Shown here in pieces: positions 58,877-64,000 of a stretch of 64,000 nucleotides of DNA. Origin of the DNA: Pyxidicoccus fallax (GTDB taxonomy: Bacteria > Myxococcota > Myxococcia > Myxococcales > Myxococcaceae); NCBI RefSeq assembly GCF_012933655.1, contig NZ_JABBJJ010000006.1, positions 32,716 through 96,715 on the forward strand, in the 5' to 3' direction. The notes beneath the pieces were generated by a model. The model was not told where the DNA came from and did not search any database. It saw only the letters and a program-made list of their open reading frames with translations. The number at the start of each line of letters is the position of its first letter. Position 1 is the first letter of the stretch. The position numbers and the translations under genes were made by a program.

Positions 58877-59623
58877 GTGAGCCCCTCCTCCACCGAAGAC
58901 ACGCTGCGCTTCACGGACGTGCGCGTCGCGTTCGAGGCGGGACGGCCGGTGCTGCGAGGGCTGACGGCGGAGGTGTCCACGCGGGAGCTGACGTTCATCG
59001 CGGGGGCGAGCGGCTCCGGGAAGAGCGTGCTGTGCCGCATGGCGGTGGGGCTGCTGCGCCCGGACGCGGGACAGGTGGAGCTATGGGGCGAGCGGGTGGA
59101 CACGCTGCCCGAGCGCGAGCTGGTGCGGCTGCGGCGCCGGGCGCCGTACCTGGTGCAGGGCCCGGCGCTGCTGGACTGGCGGACGTTGCGTGAGAATGTG
59201 CGGCTCGCGGACCCGCGGGCGCCCGCCGAGGACGTGGAGGCGGCGCTGGCGCAGGTGGGGCTGGTGGAGTGGGCGGACCGGCTGCCGCCGGAATTGGGGC
59301 CGGGCGCGAAGAAGCGGGCGGCGATTGCGCGGGCGTTGGTGCTGAAGCCCCGCTACCTGTTGCTGGACGAGCCCACCACGGGGCTGGACCGGCGGGCGGC
59401 GTCGCAGGTGGAGGACGTGCTGGCGTCACTGAAGGCGCGGGGGCTGGGCGGGTTGGTGGTGACGCATGACTACCGGCAGTTGAAGGGGCTGGCGGACCGG
59501 GTGCTGGTGGTGGCGGGCGGACAGTGCGCGTACCTGGGCCCGCCGGCCGCGTTCCTGGAATCCTCCGCGCCCGAGCTTCGGGTGCTGACGGCGCCGTTCA
59601 TGGAGGGCGAGACGAATGGATGA
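58877..59623 (+). CDS. MCE/Mla-type ABC transporter ATPase 2 (degenerate signature)
   Basis: 248 aa from GTG 58877. Walker A G-A-S-G-S-G-K-S (43-50), Q94, Walker B L-L-D164-E165-P and switch His197 (V-T-H-D) are all intact. The signature motif, however, is L-G-P-G (140-143) instead of L-S-G-G. With ATPase 1 it can form a heterodimer with one complete site (its own Walker B plus the partner's LSGG) and one dead or slow site. It overlaps the MCE gene by 8 bp. Confidence 0.93.
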   Translation: MSPSSTEDTLRFTDVRVAFEAGRPVLRGLTAEVSTRELTFIAGASGSGKSVLCRMAVGLLRPDAGQVELWGERVDTLPERELVRLRRRAPYLVQGPALLDWRTLRENVRLADPRAPAEDVEAALAQVGLVEWADRLPPELGPGAKKRAAIARALVLKPRYLLLDEPTTGLDRRAASQVEDVLASLKARGLGGLVVTHDYRQLKGLADRVLVVAGGQCAYLGPPAAFLESSAPELRVLTAPFMEGETNG

Positions 59624-60626
59624 GCGACGGTTGGAGCTGAAGGTGGGCGCCCTGGTGCTGGCGACGGTGGTGGGCGTGATTGCGCTGCTGTGGCTGATGG
59701 GCGAGCTGACGCTGGGCTCCGAGGCGGGGCTGGCGGTGGACTTCGGCCACACGGGCAACGTGGTGGAGGGCGCGCCGGTGAAGCTGGGCGGCGTGCAGGT
59801 GGGACGCGTGCAGGCCATCCGGTTGCTGCCGGAGCGGCGGGACTCGCAGGGCCGACCGATGCCGGTGCGCATGGACCTGGCGGTGGCGCCGGAGGCGCTC
59901 GGCGCGCTGCGGAAGGATGCGCGGGTGACGGTGGCCACGGTGGGCATCCTGGGTGAGCCGTATCTGGAATTGAACCCGGGTTCGGCACAGCACCCGCTGG
60001 GCGCGGGCGAGGCGGTGCGCGGGACGGATGCGCCGAGGTTGGATTTGCTGGCGGAGCAGCTCTCGCGCTTCGTGGAGATGCTGTCCGCGATGCTGGAGAA
60101 GGACCCGGAGGCGGTGACGGAGCTGGCGGCGAACGTGTCGCGGCTGACGAAGACGCTGGACCGGATGCTGACGGAGAACGAGGGCGACGTGAAGGTGCTG
60201 GCCTCGGAGCTGGCGGCGGCGTCGAAGGACCTGCGGCAGCTCGCGGGCTACGCGCGCGAGTCGTTCCAGCCCGGAGGCAAGGGTGCGCGGCTCCTGGAGG
60301 ACGCGGCGGCCACGGCGGCGGTGATGCGCAGCGAGCTGCCGGGGCTGACGAAGTCCGCGGGCACGACGCTGGACAGTCTGGCGGCGGTAACGGGCGCGCT
60401 GGGCCCCGAGGACGGGCAGCGCGTGAAGGTGGCGCTGGAGCGCTTCACGAACGCGGCGGGACAGCTGGAGGGCATCGCCGCGAGGGCGGACCGGGTGCTG
60501 GCGAAGATTGAAGGCGGCGAGGGCACGGCCGGCGCGGTGCTCCAGGACCCCACGCTGTACAATGAGCTGCGCACGCTGGTGACGGACCTGCGCAAGCATC
60601 CGTGGAAGGTTCTCTGGAAGGACTGA
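59616..60626 (+). CDS. MCE-domain protein (MlaD-like), membrane anchored
   Basis: 336 aa. One N-terminal membrane helix (about 10-30), an MCE domain at about 35-125 (A-P-V-K-L-G-G-V-Q-V-G-R-V, then GEPYLELNPGS) and a long helical stretch to the end (V-T-E-L-A-A-N-V-S-R-L-T-K-T-L-D-R-M-L) likely to form a tube or bridge like the longer MCE proteins. It collects lipid at the periplasmic face for the permeases. The family's usual partner lipoprotein MlaC is not in this operon. Confidence 0.93.
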   Translation: MDERRLELKVGALVLATVVGVIALLWLMGELTLGSEAGLAVDFGHTGNVVEGAPVKLGGVQVGRVQAIRLLPERRDSQGRPMPVRMDLAVAPEALGALRKDARVTVATVGILGEPYLELNPGSAQHPLGAGEAVRGTDAPRLDLLAEQLSRFVEMLSAMLEKDPEAVTELAANVSRLTKTLDRMLTENEGDVKVLASELAAASKDLRQLAGYARESFQPGGKGARLLEDAAATAAVMRSELPGLTKSAGTTLDSLAAVTGALGPEDGQRVKVALERFTNAAGQLEGIAARADRVLAKIEGGEGTAGAVLQDPTLYNELRTLVTDLRKHPWKVLWKD

Positions 60627-60645
60627 GGCTCCCGCCGAAAGCGCC

Positions 60646-63399
60646 ATGTTCCGACGCCTGCTCATCCTCTTCGATGCCAGTGCGGACCCGGAGCAGGTGC
60701 TCACCGCCGCGCGGCGGCTCGCGCCGGCCCCGGACAGCGTGCACCTGTACGGCCTGTCCCCCGAGCGAAGGGATTTGGAGGCCCCACGACCTCCGAGCCT
60801 CAACGCCCTCGACCGGTTCTGGGAGGCCGCGAAGGACTGGCACGTGGGCACGGGCATCGGCCACCAGTTGGAGGACCACCTCGACGTCGATGCGCTCACG
60901 CTCTCGGCCCGGCAGCACCATTCCGAGCTCGTGGTCATCGGCCCGCTGCTCGGCACGTCGCCCCATGCCCGCGCGAGGGTCATCCTGTCGCTCGCCATCC
61001 GCGAGCGGCTGCACGTGCTCTCCGTGGGTGCCCACTGTCCCACAGTGCCCTCCCCCACTTCGCGCATCACCCTCGCGGTGGCGCCGGATGGCAGGGGCCT
61101 GGGCTCGGTGGTGGACCTCATCACGAAGCGGGGCCTTCCACGCACCGAGCTGATCGCGCTCACCTCCACCGAGGCCCCCGGACGGGCCGACCAGCTCCAC
61201 GCCCTCTCCCGCGCGCTGGGCGTCTCCGAGACGCTGCGCATGGAGTCCCTGGCCCAGAGCGTCCTGGGCCGCGCGGAGGCGTTCGAGTCGGCCGCGCGGC
61301 GCTGCGGGGCGGACCTCCTGCTCGCCCCCGCCGACGCCGTCGATGACATGGAGGCGCTGATGCTCGGGCTCTTCGGCGCCAGGGCCCTTCAGGACGCGCA
61401 CGTCCCCACGCTGCTGCTGCCGCGCACGCTCCCCACATCCCCGCTGTTCGAGGAGCGCCATGCCGTCTCGGACTCGCTGCTCCTGCCCGGGCTGGAGCCC
61501 CGGTTCGCCATCGAGCGCGTCGGACTCCTGTTGAATGTCTCCGTCCCGGAGCCCGGTGTCCTCACCGTCTTCGAAGGCGGCAGTCCGCTCGGAAGTTCCC
61601 AGCACCAGGGAGGCACGGCCACCCTGCCGGCGTCGTGGTTCTCCCACGTGCGGAGCGGGCACCTGCCAGCCCTCGCCTTCACCTGCGACTCCGCCCCGGG
61701 CGAGCCCATCCCCTGCCACCTGCTGGCTCCCGAGCGGCCCCTGCTGCTCGTCGACAGCCGCCTCGCCCTGGAGCCTCTTGGAGATGTCCTGGCGAGGATG
61801 AGCGGTACGAGCCATCCCGTCTTCGTCCGTCTGCGGGACAGCGAGCCGCTCGACACGTGCCGGGAGCGGCTGCGCAAGCAACTGCCAGGGCTCATGCCAC
61901 CGCTCCTCGTCGACGCCAGCGCCTGGCTCGACGACTTGCGCGCCGACGATGTCCCGCGTCAGGTGGATGCCCAGCGCCTGCTGCGCGTGGCCGTGCGCCT
62001 CGCCATGGCGGGCGCCGCCATCTCCGCCGTCATCACTCGCGACGAGCACAAGCCCGTCCACCCCTTCATCCGCACGCTCACCGAGAGCGAGCTGCTCCTG
62101 CTGTCCGAAGGCGACGCTCCGGCGCCCCTGCTGCTGCCGGAGGCGCCCGACACCATCTCGCGCGAACTCGCCCTCGCTGGAGGTGGCCAGTGCGCCGGGG
62201 GACATGCCATCGACTTCGAGTTCGACAACGCCGCCGCGCGAGAGTCGGCGATCGCCGCCATCGACGCCGCGCGGAGCACCGTGCATTGGCAGTGCTACAT
62301 CGTCGAGGACGACACCGTCACGGCGCGCTTCGCGGAAGCACTCCAGCGCGCCGCGGGCCGGGGCGTGCACGTGCGGCTGCTCGCGGATGCGCTCTACAGC
62401 GGACACGAGACCTTCGGGGTCATGAACCCCGTCCTCGTGAAGCTCTCCAAGACACCGAACATCGAGGTGCGAGCCATCGCGCCCCTGTCCGGCCTGCCGA
62501 GCCTCTCCGCGCTGAAGCAGCGCAACCACCGGAAGATGCTCCTGGTCGACACGGAGCAGGCCTTCATCACCGGGCGCAACATGGGCGCGCCCTACTACAC
62601 GGGCTTCAACGAGGTGGCGCTCCGGCGGACCTCGCACTACCGCGACGTGCCCTGGCTGGACTGTGGCGCGCGGCTCTCCGGCCCGCTCGTCTCCGACCTC
62701 GAGCGTGCCTTCCTCGCCGAGTGGACCCGCGCGGGCGGAGCACCCTACCCCGTGCCCGTCGCCGCACCGGCCGGAGAGATGTCGGCGCGGCTCGTCCTGC
62801 ACGAAGGGCTCGAGGACACGCACACGCTGGACACGCAGCTCGCCCTCATCCGGCACGCGAAGTCACGGCTGGTGCTGGTGAATACCTTCCCGCTGCTCCT
62901 CGAACTGCAGAACGCGCTCGTCGCCGCGCTGCGCAGGGGCGTGCGAGTCGAGGTCCTCTTCGGCAGCGTCCGGCCCCACTACGGCCACCAGGACCACTTC
63001 GCCGGCGGCACCTTTCGCGAGGTGGCGGACCGGTACGTCCGCAGCCGCCTGGACGCGGTGATTGACGCGGGCGGCATCGCCTACGAGTTCGCGATGCCAC
63101 CCGCCCCGGCCTGGGAGCCCGAGCTGGAGCGGGTCTTCCCGCATGTGCACGCCAAGCTCCTGGTCCAGGACACGGCCACGGTCGCCGTGGGCAGCGCCAA
63201 CCTGGATGTCACCGCTGCCTACTGGGAGAGCGAGGCCCTCCTCGTCGTCCACGATGCGCCCTTCGCCGAGCGCATGCTCGCGGCGCTGGAGCCGCTGCTC
63301 GCGACGTCCCGCAGAATCGACCGCGAGGACACCCGCTGGCGCACCGAGGCCGAGCAGCGCGCCTGGGTGGGCCGCAACTGGCCCTCGCTCGTGGGCTGA
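60646..63399 (+). CDS. UspA-like domains fused to a phospholipase D/cardiolipin-synthase domain
   Basis: 917 aa, no signal or membrane helix. Residues 1-290 resemble two universal-stress-protein domains (LLILFDASADPEQV, V-V-I-G-P-L-L-G-T, then LLLAPADA). A middle part (290-530) is unassigned. Two PLD motifs complete the enzyme: H628-x-K630-x4-D635 (N-H-R-K-M-L-L-V-D, with G-R-N after it) and H835-x-K837-x4-D842 (V-H-A-K-L-L-V-Q-D, with G-S-A-N-L-D). It may make or remodel cardiolipin or other phospholipids. Only 19 bp separate it from the MCE gene, so it looks like part of the lipid-transport operon. This fusion is unusual. Confidence 0.88.
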   Translation: MFRRLLILFDASADPEQVLTAARRLAPAPDSVHLYGLSPERRDLEAPRPPSLNALDRFWEAAKDWHVGTGIGHQLEDHLDVDALTLSARQHHSELVVIGPLLGTSPHARARVILSLAIRERLHVLSVGAHCPTVPSPTSRITLAVAPDGRGLGSVVDLITKRGLPRTELIALTSTEAPGRADQLHALSRALGVSETLRMESLAQSVLGRAEAFESAARRCGADLLLAPADAVDDMEALMLGLFGARALQDAHVPTLLLPRTLPTSPLFEERHAVSDSLLLPGLEPRFAIERVGLLLNVSVPEPGVLTVFEGGSPLGSSQHQGGTATLPASWFSHVRSGHLPALAFTCDSAPGEPIPCHLLAPERPLLLVDSRLALEPLGDVLARMSGTSHPVFVRLRDSEPLDTCRERLRKQLPGLMPPLLVDASAWLDDLRADDVPRQVDAQRLLRVAVRLAMAGAAISAVITRDEHKPVHPFIRTLTESELLLLSEGDAPAPLLLPEAPDTISRELALAGGGQCAGGHAIDFEFDNAAARESAIAAIDAARSTVHWQCYIVEDDTVTARFAEALQRAAGRGVHVRLLADALYSGHETFGVMNPVLVKLSKTPNIEVRAIAPLSGLPSLSALKQRNHRKMLLVDTEQAFITGRNMGAPYYTGFNEVALRRTSHYRDVPWLDCGARLSGPLVSDLERAFLAEWTRAGGAPYPVPVAAPAGEMSARLVLHEGLEDTHTLDTQLALIRHAKSRLVLVNTFPLLLELQNALVAALRRGVRVEVLFGSVRPHYGHQDHFAGGTFREVADRYVRSRLDAVIDAGGIAYEFAMPPAPAWEPELERVFPHVHAKLLVQDTATVAVGSANLDVTAAYWESEALLVVHDAPFAERMLAALEPLLATSRRIDREDTRWRTEAEQRAWVGRNWPSLVG

Positions 63400-63400
63400 T

Positions 63401-64000
63401 TCAGGATGCCGTAAGGCACTGCACGGAGCAGGGCGCCGCCTGGCGAAGCTCGGACCGGAGCGACGCACGGAGCAGCGGGAGCGAGCACGAACTCGCGCCA
63501 GAGGGCGTGTCCCGCTCCAGGAGCAGCCGCCACCTCGACGAACTCCCGTCGCTCCAAGCGCTTCTGGCCCGGAGTCGCGGGCTGTTGCAGCATCCCCGGG
63601 CACCTGAGTCGAGAGCGGAGTCCCCGCGCTGCGCATACCCAAGTCGTCCCTTCCGGATGCCTCCAGCGTCGCGGCACCCGCATGCAACGCGACTGGCGCA
63701 CCGGACCCCGAGCCTTCCGTCGCAGCCTCCTCCAGAGGAGGAGTCCCCGCGCCTCCATCCTCAGCGCCTTCGGTGCCAGCACCCTCCAGCGGAGGAGTCC
63801 CCGCGCCCTCTGTCTCAGCGCCTTCGGTGCCAGTGCCCTCCGAAGGAGGCGTTCGCTCGCCTCCAGCCCCGGAGTCCTCCTCCGCCGCCAGCGCCTTCCA
63901 GAGCACCCGCCCCATGGGGATGACGTTCTCCAGCGCGTCCTGCTCGTCGCCGCGCGCCACCGCCCGCACCAACTCCGCCAGCGCCCCCCAGAAGCTGTCT
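63401..64000 (-). CDS. Uncharacterised protein with 18-residue repeats (partial, cut by right edge)
   Basis: A leftward reading frame enters from the right edge with a helical segment (FWGALAELVRAVARGDEQDALENVIPMG in pieces) and then runs into Gly/Glu/Thr/Pro-rich repeats of 18 residues (E-G-A-G-T-P-P-L-E-type). The DNA shows two 54-bp copies at 63730-63783 and 63784-63837. Where it ends is unclear: the frame stays open far into the phospholipase gene, while a stop in another frame at 63401 sits next to that gene's stop. A frameshift near 63530 or loss of the true end is possible. Family unknown. Confidence 0.45.
63730..63837. repeat. Two tandem 54-bp repeats in coding sequence
   Basis: Two near-identical 54-bp units, each beginning CCTCCAG and ending near TTCGGTGCCAG. 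A degenerate third unit starts at 63838 (CCTCCGAAGGAGG). The units are multiples of three and encode 18-residue Pro/Gly/Glu repeats on the minus strand. Confidence 0.7.

Noticed and set aside
62863..63399. Extension of the right-edge minus-strand frame into the phospholipase D gene
   Set aside because: This part lies antisense to the second HKD region and has shadow-like composition. The real end is therefore not taken at 62863.
1..64000. RNA genes, CRISPR arrays, insertion sequences, prophage or integration sites
   Set aside because: No tRNA or rRNA sequence, regular spacer array, transposase frame, integrase or long terminal inverted repeats could be seen. A covariance search was not possible here.

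Overview
The window is very GC-rich bacterial DNA with densely packed genes, many lipoproteins, several multi-PAS sensor kinases, a MopE-like Asp-rich calcium-binding-type protein and ECF sigma factors. This is the style of a myxobacterium (Myxococcota, Myxococcus/Corallococcus/Archangium-like). That placement is inferred from gene content and codon use, not from a marker RNA. I saw no rRNA, tRNA, CRISPR array, insertion sequence or prophage.

Region 1 (1-6.1 kb) is a sulfur/thiol island. Leftward genes encode two YeeE/YedE half-transporters, an ECF sigma factor with its zinc anti-sigma factor, a CcdA-thioredoxin fusion, a rhodanese lipoprotein and a SoxB-like metallophosphoesterase (cut by the left edge). 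A persulfide dioxygenase runs rightward. Four gaps carry the same promoter, GGGAACT(T/C)(T/G)-N13-CGTGTC, upstream of yeeE, the sigma gene, ccdA-trx and the SoxB-like gene. The island therefore looks like an autoregulated sigma regulon.

Region 2 (6.4-13.9 kb) holds a secreted metzincin protease with six C-terminal repeats, a decayed DHFR-like gene, formaldehyde dehydrogenase, an OprO/OprP-type porin, an SDR and an acyl-CoA carboxylase carboxyltransferase. Region 3 (14.1-21 kb) is a signalling cluster: a four-PAS kinase, a convergent Rcp1-like response regulator, a second kinase, and a translationally coupled REC-PAS-GAF-HK-REC hybrid.

Region 4 (21-35.4 kb) is a run of small accessory units: M61-like peptidase, spermidine-synthase-like protein, AraC regulator divergent from an SDR/DUF1772 pair, YCII protein, an orphan secreted pair, EamA exporter divergent from a LysR regulator, MarR/VOC pair, Tat-exported pirin, serine hydrolase, and a YCII-ECF42 sigma operon with an ECF42-type promoter. 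Region 5 (35.4-48.7 kb) is more housekeeping: cell-wall amidase, DUF3592 and DUF3616 proteins, MutS, NhaA, UbiB/AarF kinase, DUF2267 protein, amidohydrolase and a beta-helix lipoprotein.

Region 6 (48.7-64 kb) has a TolC/fusion protein/RND efflux operon, the MopE-like lipoprotein, and an MCE (Mla-like) lipid transport operon with two different ATPases and two different permeases, followed at 19 bp by a UspA-phospholipase D fusion. The two ATPases have complementary defects that predict one working and one degenerate ATP site. With the sulfur sigma regulon, this is the most notable system in the window.
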